Shown piece after piece: positions 1-14,300 of a stretch of 64,000 nt of DNA; position 1 is the stretch's first letter; the number at the start of each line of letters is the position of its first letter. The stretch is taken from positions 1,302,001-1,366,000 of the forward strand of contig NC_052665.1 of NCBI RefSeq assembly GCF_016802725.1, given 5' to 3'. Both the position numbers and the translations under genes were made by a program. Under the pieces are notes generated by a model, which was not told where the DNA came from, made no database searches, and was given only the letters and a program-made list of their open reading frames with translations. Source of the stretch: Solenopsis invicta. Its lineage: Eukaryota; Arthropoda; Insecta; Hymenoptera; Formicidae.

Positions 1-332
1 CAAAAGAAGGTAAATTATTCCTTCGTGGATCTTCACGTTACACAATTGTGCTTATATTACCGTGAATCTGCCATATCTCATTTCGTTTTACCGTATCTTG
101 TGTGTAACCAGATTAAACGCGCGCAGCACGTTGCTTCGCATCCGCGCAATTGCGGGTATACGCTTTCAAGTCTCATCTCTCATTTCTTGCATTAGTGAAT
201 TTCTCCGCGCACTACTCGTAAAGGTAAAATCACGTTACAACGAATATTCAAAAGTTGAAAGCTCCGAGCGGTAGTAATAATTGTTCATAGCAGATGTGCG
301 GGAGGCGGACGATCTTCTTTATCTCGGCGAGA

Positions 333-355
333 CGGCGGCGGCGGCGGCGGCGGCG
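333..355. repeat. (CGG)n microsatellite
   Basis: About 7.7 uninterrupted CGG units inside a CpG-rich block. Confidence 0.9.
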
Positions 356-880
356 CGGGCGCAGTCGGTTATCGCGGAAGAAAACGCATGCGGCAACTGC
401 TCCACCTCGAGATTTCCCCGGCGGTGAGACGCGGAAAAACATTTTCACAAAGAAACTCATCGTCTTGCAGCTGTAGGTAACGTCGGCGGACTGCTGCGGT
501 GCCTCCTCAAGATAATGTTAATATCCAGCTCGGTTTTGTAATTGGCAATTATTTTAGCTTACTCCGCTCTTTGTTCTCCGACGTTATCCCGGCGACGGTG
601 CTCGGCCGGATTCCCCGAAGAATCCTCGAATGTGCCTGCAGCTGCGCCCTTTACGCAATCACTTCGGGGCTAAGCCGCCGTCGCCGACTCCTCCGTATCC
701 CCGGCGGCCTGGAACTTCTCTTAACGCGAAACGTACGTCCCATTTTCCGTTGAATCTCCCGCTACCGGCGGACGCTGAGAAAATTCGGGATCAGGATTTT
801 CCAGCGACTCTCTCCCGCTGCGCGAGACTTACGCTAACGGGACGAATATTTTCGCGAACGTTATCGCGAACGGTCGCACC

Positions 881-951
881 GACGACGACGACGACCACGA
901 CGACGTTCGTTCGTTCGTTCGTTCGTTCGTTCGTTCGTTCGTTCGTTCGTT
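881..951. repeat. (GAC)n followed by (GTTC)n
   Basis: GAC/CGA triplets at 881-905 run into 11.75 copies of GTTC at 905-951. Confidence 0.92.
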
Positions 952-1160
952 GCCAGCGACGCGCGTCCACCCACGAGGAAGACGGATAGTCAAAAGCGGC
1001 ATCGAGATCACGACCACGATGTGCGCGTTTTAGCGGTAAATGCGAGGCGTGGCTTCCGGACTTTCGCGTTACGGCGGCGGTGCGCTATCGAGGACAGGCA
1101 TAAATCTCTGAACCTCGTCTGGCCGCGAATGAGCGCGTGGAAGTGCGCGTACACCCCAGA

Positions 1161-1201
1161 TCTCTCTCTCTATCTTTCTCTCTCCCTTCCTCTTTCTCTC
1201 T
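1161..1201. repeat. CT-rich microsatellite
   Basis: Pyrimidine-only CT-rich tract of about 40 bp with small interruptions. Confidence 0.85.
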
Positions 1202-2033
1202 GCGGCGTACGCGCGTACAAAAGCGAAAGGTTATTAACGAGCCTAGATTAAACCCGATAACACGCCGCGGCGGTATCTTTTGGCTCATGGCGATGCATGA
1301 GGCGCCCTTTGCCGGCACGGCGCTGCGCCGCACCGCTTCTCTCCCTCGTTATCCATTTTCGCCGTTAACGTTTAATGCATTCCCCGAGCGGGACTGGTGC
1401 GCACCCTGTGCCAGTCGCAAGCCTTGCCTCCACAAATTTTGCAAAACACCGATATAAATCGTTTGATAACGCGCATGGCCCTGGGCATCGATATATATAC
1501 AACGCGGGAGTCGACGGCAGGCAGGTGGAGCACCAGCAGCAGCAGCAGGGTACGGGGATGTGGGAAGAGGGTGGGTCAGCTGGAAATTTGGCGATACGCC
1601 AGGCGGCACCGACGACGTTACGAAGTGCGCACTCCCGCACACCAGCCGGTGCATCGCGTCGTTCGGTGCCGACCGAACGTGTCGGATGACGTAGCCGATA
1701 TCGCTAATTGCAAAAACTACCACCACGGAACATCGCCCGCTGCGCCGCGCCGCACCGCACCGTGCTTTTTAACCCGCGCTAACCAGCGCGCATCGCGCCG
1801 CGTCCGGTTTTGAATTCGATGCTATCGCGAGTAATTTAGACGTTTCTTTTAACGCGAAACCGCAACGCCAGCGATGTCGCTCGTCGATGTGCGGAATTTC
1901 GCGGAAACTTTTCTAATATCCATTCACACCGGCCCGTTAGACATGTTTTCAACTGGCACTTGCTGTGTAGCTCGACGATAGAGCGTGAATATATTTTGAC
2001 GTCACTTTCAATTAATATGGATATGAAAAAGGA

Positions 2034-2057
2034 AGAGAGAGAGAGAGAGAGAGAGAG
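2034..2057. repeat. (AG)n microsatellite
   Basis: Twelve uninterrupted AG units. Confidence 0.9.
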
Positions 2058-5000
2058 GTGTACGAATATATAATAAAAGGATTTAAAAATTTTCAGCCCG
2101 TGAAAATTCATACCGCAGTGCGATAGAAAAATATGAAAATATCGCCAAATGTATCGGACTTATTCAAACGAATAATACTACATTTTTTGAAGGAATATTA
2201 AATAAAATAGAGAACCGTGACTGAAAGGTGCTAAAATTAATTCATTCAAATAAATTCGCGCTCGTTACGTCCTCCATGAATTTCAATCTTTGGAATGGAA
2301 AAAAATCCACGCGAGATGAGACAATGCGAAGAAGCTTTTCCAAGGTCTGTGCAGCGACGCGGACACTTACGGCAATTAAGCATTTCTCTTACAGGATCCA
2401 CAAACTCTCTCCGAGAAAAAACTAAATAAATACAGGACCGCGCAGCAGAGTTCGCCTTGCACGGAGGCTGGCCGCGAAGGACGAGGTCGATGTGGATACG
2501 TGGCGGTTGGTACTGCCAGGGAGCTTGTGCAAACACAAAAGCTCACGGCTGAAGATAAACAGTGAGACTGTAAGCTGCAACATACCTTCGGGCATTGCGC
2601 GGTAGGATGGAGGTAGGAAGAGCAGCAGCAGGAGAGAAATACACGGACGTCGTGAGCGCCCCTTTCGAGGGGTGAGAGGACAGGAGGTAAGACGCGCGGA
2701 GAAAGCCCTGGCGAAAAGAGCCAACCTATAACGTTGACACCTATACCTAAGAGCCGAAGGCAGCACCCCTCTCCTCCGCCTCTTCTGTGGAGGTCCTCTG
2801 TAAACTTACGACATTAGACCGTCTGCGGAATAAACTCTCGTCTTAACGGCGAAAGTATACATGACGCGTAATCCACTTTGTTTCTCCTGCTGCGTTTCTC
2901 CTGCGCGCGATTTCTGCGTGACGCAGGAATCTTCTCGACACTCGTCGTGAATCTTTCCGAGTCTCGAGTTTGCAGCGCACTCCGGAATTCGCATTCGCGA
3001 ATTTCGCACGAGCGAAATGGTCGAATAAAAGCGTCGCTCGTAAAGCACAAGTAAAAACTGCATTTACGCTTTACCTTTTAACACGCAATGCGTAACGTTG
3101 AAATTACATAATATAGTAATGACACGCGCGTACGTGATATATATTATATACATATTAATGACTAGAATATTTGATAGAGTTGAACAAATTTTAATTTAGT
3201 TACTTTCTCGTGCAATTATTGGTTTTGCAATAGATTTAATTAAAATATCGTGCGTCTTACCTGTTGTTGTTTCCGTTGGATAGATCAGAAATCGTCCTGC
3301 AACAAATACAAATAATATTACTAATTAGTTATTGTTAATATAACTAATAATAAAGTAATTATGCCATTTCACTGAATTGGAAATAATAACATAATGAAAT
3401 TTATTAGCCGAGCTGACTTTTCATTTTAATAATGCAATATGTTAATAATGCAAAACAAACGAAAGATATGATATTAACTGCGAATTGGATTATTTCTAAC
3501 GCTTCATCACGTTTAGTATAGTGATATAATTATTAGAGGAAATGTAATTACATCGTTTATTTTAATATATAGTACATTACATTTCTCTTTTTCCTTTAAT
3601 CGAGTAACTGAAAATTTAATTTTTCGAAAACAATGATGGGTGAGAGTATATTTTGGAGCAGCTAATCTAACTTGAAGTCTTAAACTTGTAACTGGGTTAG
3701 TGGACGCGTGCTCATCGCCCATGACAAAGGTTTGCACTTCAAAACTACGTGACGTAGCTTACATTCATGCTGCGTGTTCTCGGAAAAGTGACGCGTTGGT
3801 CATTACTTGCAGCCACGAGTACTCGATTGCACGAGGAATAATTAATTCAAGCAATGTCATTAAAAGTATAGCGAAAGTTAAAACGTGCTAAATGACACGT
3901 TTATCTCAGTAAGCTCGTCAAAACGACACTTTCGTCGCGATAAAAGTAATTCGCGGGTGGTATGAACACAATTATGAAATTGAATAAAACATATCTCATT
4001 AAAGAGATATCACGAGTCATTTACACACCTGGTTCTCTCTGTTTTGTAGCGTGGTAAAAATTAACGCCAAATAATCGATAGGAATCGCGCACGGAAACGC
4101 GAAGTAAAAAGGAATGCGGTTAGAATGTTTTTTTTTTTACACGGCACACAGCTGATAGCCGCAACGATTATCCATCGAATTTATCACGAACGTATCTCCC
4201 CGAGGCCTGCATGTGTCGGGCTCGTGTATATAATTTATTATCACTTCGCGTTACTAAAAATGCCTTTACTGATTCATTCGCAGACGCATAAAAACCACGC
4301 CGTCATACATTACTCCATGGAGACCCTTGTATCCACTTTACGCACACACAATCAACTCTCCGCTATAAAGCGCGCCTCACAACCCAGCAATATTTTTCCC
4401 TCCACTTTTGCGTTTCACAACTTTGAGCATGAATATAAAAGGCAACGGAAGTCTTGGGAACTTCATCACTATATTCTTTCATCAACTTGTTATCTCATCA
4501 AACATTTTACGGCATCGTGTCTCGGTGGTCAATTTTTCTACATTATTTCTCTTAAACTTACTGCATATTTAACGGTCTAAACGTAATTACAACAGATTTT
4601 CGCTCACAGCGCCGATATTCAGGACCCAACTGGAATATCTCCTAGCTCTCATTTCACAATGATTACATGACTTCCTGGACCAAGTTTCCGTTATTGTGTG
4701 TAAAGTGGCATGCGCGGATATAAATAAATTTCGTTCGTAGCATTCAGTGGAGCCAAGAAGTCTAAAGCTAACTGAAGTTGTACCGAGTTTGAAACTTGCT
4801 CCACGAAGCACAGAAGCAGTAAGATCTTGCACAATGCGTTACAGGGTGTAGGGCTCCCTTGTTAAAGATTAGCACGATTCTAGAAAAGCTCTTCGAGAGT
4901 GAATGAAAGACACGAACGGGGATATTGTTTTCTTGTCGCGTGCTTGGAACTAACTTCGAGTGGGTAACAGAGATATAGCAGAGTAGAAGCAAGATATCGC

Positions 5001-5081
5001 TAAAGAGTGAGCCAGAGAATTCCAAGATCAATAAAGAGAACTTTAATCAAGACTAAAGTAATAATGTCACAAAGAAAAAAC

Positions 5082-5101
5082 GTGTGTGTGTGTGTGTGTG
5101 T
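5082..5101. repeat. (GT)n microsatellite
   Basis: Ten GT units. Confidence 0.9.
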
Positions 5102-7178
5102 TAAAATTAGATCTGGAGCTTGTGTATGTTCGCGGCGATAACATTTTTATACTTTGAATATAATATTGAAGGATTGAAACAAATGTAACGATCCATTTAT
5201 ATCCCAACTTAAAACGTCTGTTCTTATAACTGTCTTCTTAGGAAAATTTTACGTTGCTATAATTGGATGGACTAAATTCGACGTGATCAATAATATTTTA
5301 CTGCAGTCTTAATAATTTTTGTTCATTATAAAAATGTTACAATCTGTTCATTTTAAAAACACAATGAAATCTTAATCAAACAAATTGAAAATTAAATAAG
5401 TAATAAAACCTGCATCTTGCGTAAGAAAACAAAAAAAGTTAAATGATCGCATTTCGTGTTACGAAATGTGTACGATTTCTGTAAAATTTTTAAATGTCTA
5501 CGCAATGTGAATTTTTAAATTAATATTATATTTTATTAAATGAATTACGTCATAAATTACTTATGATAATCTAAAATGCTTTTATATTTATCATAATTTT
5601 TGTACGGTCATAAATATTTAATATTTGCATTTGATAAATATACGTGTGCATGTACAATATTTTTTACAAAAAAAAATAATTAATATTGATATATGTATAC
5701 ATATTTGGAAACAAGAGCATTGACCGTGGCTTGTAATTACAAATACAAACGCTTCATTAATTTTTATCCGTTACGTTAAACGCACACATACATCTTTTTC
5801 TGATGCAGTGCGTACTACAAATCACCCTGTTAGAGCGATTAATTGGGTCAAAATCATTATCGGTCTCTCCTCTGATATAATTAATGATCGCGACTTTGAA
5901 CAGTTAACTTCAATTACTGGATCCGCACCGCATTCATTATTGCACTTACGAACTGTACACACGCACACGTGCGTCTAGACATAATCTCGTTAATACTGGA
6001 AGACGATGTTAGTTATAGCGGATCATTTAAGCTACTCCACATGCGATTCTAGTGTAATTATAGATACAATTTACAGAATATGTGTAATAATAATCTTACG
6101 TAGCAAATCTTAATGTAAACTTTAATTTTAGCCATGCCATGTTGGTCGTTTATATGATTTTATTCAATAAATAAACGCGCCTAAGATATAATTATCGTAT
6201 TATTATTAAATTTTTTTCGCATATAAATGAAAAAGCAAATCAATGCGTAAATCTACGTTACAATGTACAATTGTATAGAAAAAATTTGTTTCTCGGGGAA
6301 GCATACATCCTATATATTTCAGAATTTAATAAAACTAGAACAGCACACGTGAACAATATAAAACGATCGGAATAAAATAATTTTCTACCAGCTAGCCTGG
6401 AAAATTTCATGGAATGGTGGATTACCGATACATGGAGTACGTACGAGACACGCGCATTAAGAGGTCAATATTTAATAGTGCGACGATCAATAAATGAACG
6501 CATTGTTTTCTGAAACGTATTTTCGTGCTTATTTCGCGGCTCGTTGAGCTCGCGAGCCGTTTTATCGTTAATGGAAACGCGAGAAATTAAAGCTGGCACG
6601 TTTTTCGCGCGTATATCAATGAGCATAAGGTATCCCGGCTATGTCCGTCGCGTCGAAGAAAAGAATTCCGTTCAGGTTGCATTCGGACGACATTTACGTG
6701 CAAAGCGTACGCGTTCATCATTCTTCTTGGAGTTTCTCGTATCGTCCCCCGTCTTACCGTTGATGTAGTCAGAAGGCAGCGCGTTCTACACACAAAACAA
6801 CCCTGTCCCGGGAACATTCCGGCGCACGTACACCCCCGGTACGATACCCCTTTGCAAGGAGCTCGACGAGCGCGAATGCTGGGTTTCGTTCGCAGTGGCT
6901 AGAAGAGGGGTTGGGTCTCCAACAACTTGAACAACTTCACAATAGCCCCGGCCTTTGCACGCCACTCGCGAAATAAACTTTACCCGCGTAACTTTAAAAT
7001 TGATGATCGTGCCACCGACACATGTAAGAGTAGAGAAATACAACGTCCGTCAATGACAGTTTATCGACGCGGCTTAGTGCACATCTAGTATTGTACGGAT
7101 CGACTAATTGCTATTGGTCGTGCGTATAATCTTCCATTGGATTTCCTGATGGATGTTATACGTGAACGATATGTCTAC

Positions 7179-7212
<34 letters not shown>

Positions 7213-7213
7213 A
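7179..7213. repeat. (GA)n microsatellite, interrupted
   Basis: GA repeat of about 35 bp with one AA interruption. Confidence 0.88.
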
Positions 7214-8020
7214 AGCTTTTTCAACCGGTTGATGTCTCTCACAACGCTCGAGGATACTAAAACAGAAGTAAATATAGGCAACTACAAGCTCCTGCTGATG
7301 CCACTGGTTGTACGGCAGTGAGAAAATTTCAGATCTGTCCGAAATAGCAGTTGGACTATCAGACTATTTATGTGCGCCCTTGGTTTGGTTTCATTGTTAC
7401 GAAAGCGTAACTCGCCGCGCTGTACTTAGATGCAAAAACATGTGCATTTCAATGGAATCTGAATCAAAGTTGAATTTAGAACGGACATGTGATGTGATAT
7501 GTAAATGTATCCTTCCTGTTACATAAATGATGAAAGAACTGCGGAACGCGTCGTATATAAAATGCCTCGTGACTATCATAAATGTTATAGATTAACGATA
7601 TATTTTCGAGATTAATTAGAATCGACATTTTTAATACGAAAACATACTACATAAATCAAGAAAATGCAATTAAATTCTCATAAAAAATTTAATGGCGACT
7701 TAATTTTAGTCTCTTGATTTATTAACAATTTATTTTATTTTGACATTTTGTTTTATGAGAAACAAAAATGGGGAGAAAGAATAATAACAAATTAATCTAT
7801 TCATAAATATTATTTTTCCAAACAAAAACAAATTGCGTTTGAGGCAGAAAAATTAGATTTTAATTGAGACATCAGATTTAATGTGCGGTAACATCCCCTT
7901 TATCGAGATCAATTTGAAATATCGAGAACGGAAAATATACGGCATACATTTATTTTATAATGCGCGTTAAAAATTTTCGTGGCAGCGACAAATTGCCTGG
8001 CTCACGGTGCTCAGTGTTCG

Positions 8021-8041
8021 TTTTTTTTTTTTTTTTTTTTT
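8021..8041. repeat. Poly-T tract (21)
   Basis: Uninterrupted run of 21 T on the plus strand. Confidence 0.9.
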
Positions 8042-8921
8042 GTGGCGTGCAGCATACTGTTGTGTACACGCGGTCACTTGCTGTCATTTGCTCGGCAGAA
8101 TTTGAACGCGAGATACTCCGTGTTGTATTACTACTCGAAACGGAATCACGAATAGTAGGAGACACCAAACGCGATTCTCTACGATTATTATAATTAGCGA
8201 TTATCAGCCTGCGTTATTAATTAACTCTCGCGATTAATGACGCGTAAACGTATCGAGGCAACGATTATTTATCGAAGCAGATATTTCGCGCGATTATATT
8301 CGTTTAATGTGGAAATCAGAACGATAGGGGATGGGAATTATAAATTGATGTTTCCGTTGCTATATTTACGGACGGTAATTATATCTTTAACGATGCTTGG
8401 TTCATAATATCTTGTATCGCGTTTTGAATTTTTTGCTGAATTAAATTTTTAATTTTTTCCATTATTTTCGAATCAATAAATTGATGTACGCATCGCTCGA
8501 TTCGAATAAAGAAATATTGCATTATTAAATAATGTTTGTTGGAAAATTTGTTTATTTGAAACGTATTACGGATATAATACTGAATTTTAATTGTGTATAT
8601 TTTTGGATAATCTTTTTCGCGCGCGTCTTAATTAAATATTAATTTATATAATTAATACTTTATAAATTAAGAAAAAAAGTAAATGCAAGATTTTCCGATA
8701 TCTATATACCGCAGGCGTAAAAAAAGAAATTTATAGATACTTATCGTATTTTAACTAACTCATTTAATGATTATAATTGATTATATTAATTATAATTATT
8801 TATAATAAAGCCAATTTTATCTTAACTTACCCAAATGCATCGATAATTTGATTTTATATCGTTTTTAAGTAAAGTAAAATCCATATTATGTCGGGAAATA
8901 GAATTCTTTTACATGGGATTA

Positions 8922-8945
8922 TCTCTCTCTCTCTCTCTCTCTCTC
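8922..8945. repeat. (TC)n microsatellite
   Basis: Twelve TC units. Confidence 0.9.
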
Positions 8946-10547
8946 GGAAAGTTAATCAGTTATATCAATTATATATTTGACATAATTACATCTGAGAATC
9001 AATAACAGATCGATAGTGCTTGTGCAGCTACAGGTCTGAACATGAACACTATGCGATACTATTAATCTACTTTGATCCCTTGTAATTTGAAAACCATTAT
9101 AACTTCGACATTTTGACTCTAATTAATCATCACTTTACTAATATTTTACATGGTGGTTGTAGAATTATGCAAAAGTGCATGTACTATTTTTATCCCGCGT
9201 TCTGTCACGACGTATTTTAAATTGCGAAAAAGAAGATTAAAGGAAATTAAATATTTAATTTATTTTAATTAAACTGAATTATTGGAATGTGCAAAAACTG
9301 TTTTTTTTTTTTTTACTTTGCCGTGATCAACTAAGCTAATACAACGCCACAAGAAAATCGATATTTACCTAAGCTTAAGTCTAAGAATTTCTCGTAAATC
9401 ATTATGATCATAATATCCGGGAACTGCTATTAAATGCGTCGTAATTGAAGATGATAAGATCAAACATCTAATGAATTACTAAAAAGGAAGTTTCGCGGCT
9501 AGTTAATTCTCTAATAATCTTGTTTTAAGTACAATCCATATTTCAATCGTGAAAATGTCGATAATAGAATATGACACTTTTATAGCTCTGCCTGTGAATA
9601 AAAAAATATATTTAGAAACTTTTTTTTCTATATTGCTAGAAAATGCGTATAACAGAAAATTGATATTGGAAAAATATTATACAATAACGTGTAATATACG
9701 TGAAAAATAATTTTGCTATTACTGTGAAAAAAAAAAAATTTATTAAATTGCGCAATGTTAAAAGTTTATCAGCGCAGCCTCGCGTACTTTTGGTTTAATT
9801 ATAACTATCTGGTACGGAGAGTGTGGTTGCTAAAAGTCAGTCATGAACGTACGTACGTCAAACCAAACGAATGCACTGTAATTTAAATTACCTATTTCAG
9901 ACCCGTTAGCCCGGTTTGCTTTTCTCCGCTTTGATTAAATGTTTCAACATAGCGTGGATATTTATGAGATTACTACGAACGCCGTTCGGCCAAGCGTCGC
10001 TTTAAACGATCGAATTTTCCGGGAAGTAGGGTACAAAAAAGATAAATACAACTGGTCCATAGGAATTCTAACATAATTACGCGGCGAAGCGTGGATCTTG
10101 GTAGTACAATAAGTGTGGTACGTGCCACGTTTGCACAATGCGTATTAATCCAATAATTACGTACTAAAACCTGCGCCCATCCGAGAAGTAGCTCTTACAC
10201 CCACCGCACATCCCCGAAAGCATGCATTAACAATCTAAGCATCGCGCAGATATTGACCCATGTTTTACGTTTATTTATTCACGCTGAATGTACATACGCG
10301 CTTTACACACAGGTACACTCGCGAATTCCATTTCCTTTTAAGATAATTAATACCGTTGCTGAATATAAAGCCATTAGGTGATATATATGCGTATCGATCT
10401 TTATTCCGAAAAACAATATTTCAGTGGAAAAAGTAAAATGTTTTTTTTTTTATGTGACCGTATTAAAATGAAACTTTTATTCTTGCATGTTGTAAAATCG
10501 TGGTAATGAGTGACAGAATATTGATATAACGTTATTATCGTTCATAG

Positions 10548-10551
<4 letters not shown>

Positions 10552-10597
<46 letters not shown>
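10552..10597. repeat. (TC)n microsatellite, 46 bp
   Basis: About 23 uninterrupted TC units, the longest pure dinucleotide run in the window. Confidence 0.93.
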
Positions 10598-10599
<2 letters not shown>

Positions 10600-11330
10600 T
10601 GCCCCATCCCAACCCTTTCTCTCTGACAAGAGAAATAAGCTTTATTTTTTTCATTTATATATTTTGTTCGCTCTGCCACGATTATCAATATTCGCAGAAT
10701 AGATAGCATGTTGGGTGGATTCAAATATCACATAGTGATTTCTCGCAATAGTTGAAAAATTGTTTCATTAAATCAAATATCGATTCTGCTGTTCGGCGGA
10801 GCGAAATAAAGATAATAACAATTAGCAGAGCTGTAGTTATAAATCATACCATGCAAATCATGGAATTTATATTTATCACCGGACAAATCTCTTTCGTGAC
10901 AATAAGAGACGCTGAATGTTTCTAATAGTCGTAACTAAACTAACGCTGAATACGCAGTTTGGACTAAAACCAAGTAAAATTAAACGTCAATTTGCTCTCA
11001 AATAAAGTCTGCATTATTATCATGTAGCGTGACATCGTCCAATTATCTTGTGCCATGCAAAGAGGAATTATGCGAATATTACGTCGGATAATCTTGGATA
11101 TCTACAAAAACATACAAATATATAAATAATTGAGATATTCCCGGTAAAGTAGCAATAATAAGATTTTCGTTCATTCGCGCTAGTGCAATAGTAATGACGT
11201 AGCTCATTCATGATAGATCGTTCCACTTGGAGCAAATTGCAATAGCCGTGGAATTACACAGTAACAAAATAGATGCGTTAGAGATTTAATTCGCTATTGC
11301 GATTCGATTGTAATCCAATATCGCGACGGT

Positions 11331-14300
11331 GTATGACGTCTTATATCGCTTGGTTATCAAGCTCCATGTACCTATGACGATCTATACCAAATCCTGAGAG
11401 AACTGCATTGTGGCGATATAGAGCAGAAACAAGACGATATAGCTCTATCGCGAGGCGGAGTATGCGCGGGGAGAGGATAGCAGTTACGGCATACGGTAAC
11501 GCGCCACTATTGACAAACATCTTCATTAGCTCCGGTTGCCTGTGTACTGTCTGCCTACAAACGTTGTATATATGCCGTGAAGCCATTCTCTATCTACCTG
11601 AGCATACCTGCGCATACCTTCGGAGCTGTAGACACGGACAGTAATTTGCCAGGATTGCTACTTGATGCGAGTTAAACCGACACGTCCGCAATGTCTCGAC
11701 CTCCGCTAAATCTTACGGCACATTATCGGTGCTGAGCGAAACCGTTGGGAAATCGTGCGTCGACTGCGGTCGTCCATAAATCGAGGGACACTTTAATCCT
11801 AATTCAGGTCCCGACGTCGTACTGCTTACTTTGGCCTAGAAATGCATTTATAAAGCTGCCGTTTGGAATAACGGCCTATCGACACTTATATCGCACTCTG
11901 ACTAATATCACATTCTGAGATATCGATAAGCAATTAAAGACAACTGACAATCCCACGCAAATATAGATGTTGCGTTCTGTTTATTCCGAAATAGATTTGT
12001 TAATTAGCGAACTATGATGTAACATCAAAGCGCGATTTGTAATTTTAATTTAATGCGTCTAAATAATTCAGAAAATATACAATTATGCGATGCGAGTGTT
12101 ATGAAAGCTTAAACGTGAGCTTCAAAATCTGTAACATCGATCAGTTGATGCACGTGATAAGGCAAATAATTAATGAGCGCTTGTGTCATAACAAAATCTG
12201 TATATAGATCATACGTATTGTAATATTATGATATATTACCTGTAATAATTACTTTACATCGATCTCTCGTTTGTTTCATCTCATTTGCGTAAATTACACT
12301 ATTAGTATTGCTCCTCAATAATACAGAAAATAATTAAAAAAAGTAACTCGAAATATGACGATGGTGTCTGTAACATGATAATTTAATATAACTTGAATTT
12401 TGCAACTTCCGCTGCAAGCTTCTTTTGCATACGAAAACGATCGTGCATATTGCATTAAATAAATAATGCAAGTTACAATGTTTATGCTGCTTGATCAAGA
12501 AGATGCTTTTTATATACATATTTCTTTCTCTTTAAGAAAAATCTTGAAATTATAAAATTATTTAAATTGGAATCTTATTTATGTCGCTGGCAGATCTCGT
12601 GATAGAAAAGAAGACTAAATGAAACATAAATTGATATTTCGTCTATGAAAAGGTTAACGCAATACATATATAAAATTGTTAAAATACTGCTTAATGAAAT
12701 ATGTGATAATGGAATCACATTAGTTTTTATTATGAATTTATAACATAAACTTTTGCGCGACAAATAAATACTGTTATCGTGTGATTAAAATAATAGCAAA
12801 TTATCATAAACAGAATAATCGGTTTTTTAATCAAAATACGTATGAATATAACGAACACAAAGTTATTTTAAATTGACCAATTTCCTGAATAACATTAATG
12901 GCAAATGAAATAACATTTTCATTTTGCAAACATTTGATTTCGTAATTTAAATTAGTTTTATTTTAAGAAAAGGTGCCAAGTCTTTATTATACTAGTACAC
13001 ACCTCTCGGAATAAAATCGGATAAAACCTCGTTTCTATTTTTTTGTGGATGGATCGGTGAAAAATCCAACATGTATTGTGAGATATCTTTTTTCATTTTA
13101 TCTCGAACGATTGCCATCTGTTCAATTTTTGGATGCATGAAATACATTTTTCAGTTTTATTCGGCTCAGAAGATCCAGGAAAAAAAAATAACGGTGTATA
13201 CGTTCTCCTCAATATAAAAGTATTTCGTCAAAGTACGTCACATGTTTTTATATATAAACGTAAAAAAAAACTATTCTCTAGACGTTACATGAAAATCCGA
13301 TATACGAACATACTTTGTGCCAATAGTAATATATTTATACGTGTTCGAATATCTTACATGTGTCAAATATAGTCAGAATTATCCCGATGTTTGAAAAGGC
13401 ATACAACTGACTTGATGAGAAGGCTGTTGCTGCAATCGGACGCTGAATGTATACGAGCGCAACATATCTGTAGCTACGGCGCAAAGAGATAATGGTCATA
13501 ATTGTATTACCAATTCTGTTTGTCGCAACAAACGAACTCCATTCGTGCCACTGTCTCGCGTGCACCTCACTTATTGTCGCTAACACAGTTGCGTTCGCCA
13601 TTTTAAACTGGTTCGTACAGTGCAATAATTAGCGTCTCGGTACGCGTGCTTTCTTTTAAATCTGTATAAGCTGAATTCCAAGCATTCTCTTTTGTCCAAA
13701 TTAAGTGTCTATACTTTAAATCCAAATGTGTAAAAGGTACACACTTAGATTTAGAGTATGGATAATTAATTTGGACAGGCACTGCATTTCATTCGATAGT
13801 GCATTCGACTGCATATACTTGCGATATTATGCATTTTCAGGAATGATTAATAAGGATGTCAATCATAATTATTATTATTACACTGATCGCTCGGACAAGA
13901 ACAATGACAGTAGCCAACGACTACAACCAAAAGGAATATTCACGGTATTAATAAATTAGTTGGTGATAGGCAAGCACGATGTAACAGCGTCGTTTATCAC
14001 GAACTTGTCCATTCATCGTTACGAGGATTAGATTAATTACCGAAAAGCCCGATAAAACGGCGTGCCTGGCACCTAAGTGCAGCACGGGCTCGTCAATCAA
14101 GCCGGAAAGTAATTCTTACGCGAATCTCCAACACCAGCGGGCGACGAGTGCAATGAAAACTGCCAAGAATGGCACAGATAAAATATGAGGACAGTACTTT
14201 TCGTAACGGTATGCGTTGCATTCGAGTCGCGTTGGATGCGATAAATCTTTTTATTCTTATTAATTAGCAATATTTGTTTTATTTCTATAATGAATCGCGC

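Larger units (their letters stand above)
1..1850. other. CpG-rich block, no gene supported
   Basis: GC-rich with many CpG dinucleotides and the CGG, GAC and GTTC repeats. Several overlapping short frames are open in both directions, as GC-rich sequence gives. A CAG run at 1533-1548 encodes QQQQQ in one frame. It could be a promoter or first exon of an unseen gene, but no start, splice pair or domain is supported. Confidence 0.5.
1851..6500. other. Mostly AT-rich intergenic or intronic sequence
   Basis: AT-rich with the AG and GT microsatellites, and a GC-richer patch at about 2400-3050. On the plus strand 2436-2612 is open between a possible TACAG acceptor and GCG|GTAGGA, but without a start, pyrimidine tract or known motif. 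No gene is called. Confidence 0.5.
6501..11330. other. Gene-poor sequence with microsatellites
   Basis: A moderately GC-rich patch at 6530-7060 is followed by AT-rich DNA with GA, poly-T (8021, 9301) and TC repeats. No conserved protein motif or RNA gene was recognised on either strand. Confidence 0.55.

Noticed and set aside
2422..2766. Exon-like open frames on both strands, with a minus-strand CTGTTTATCTTCAG acceptor-like site
   Set aside because: The implied minus-strand intron would be only about 40 nt, no domain is recognised, and the plus-strand alternative lacks a pyrimidine tract. The evidence is too weak for a gene call.
13335..13625. 96-codon minus-strand frame with ATG in AAAATGGCG context
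   Set aside because: No recognisable domain or splice context. It is kept only as a remark in the block description.
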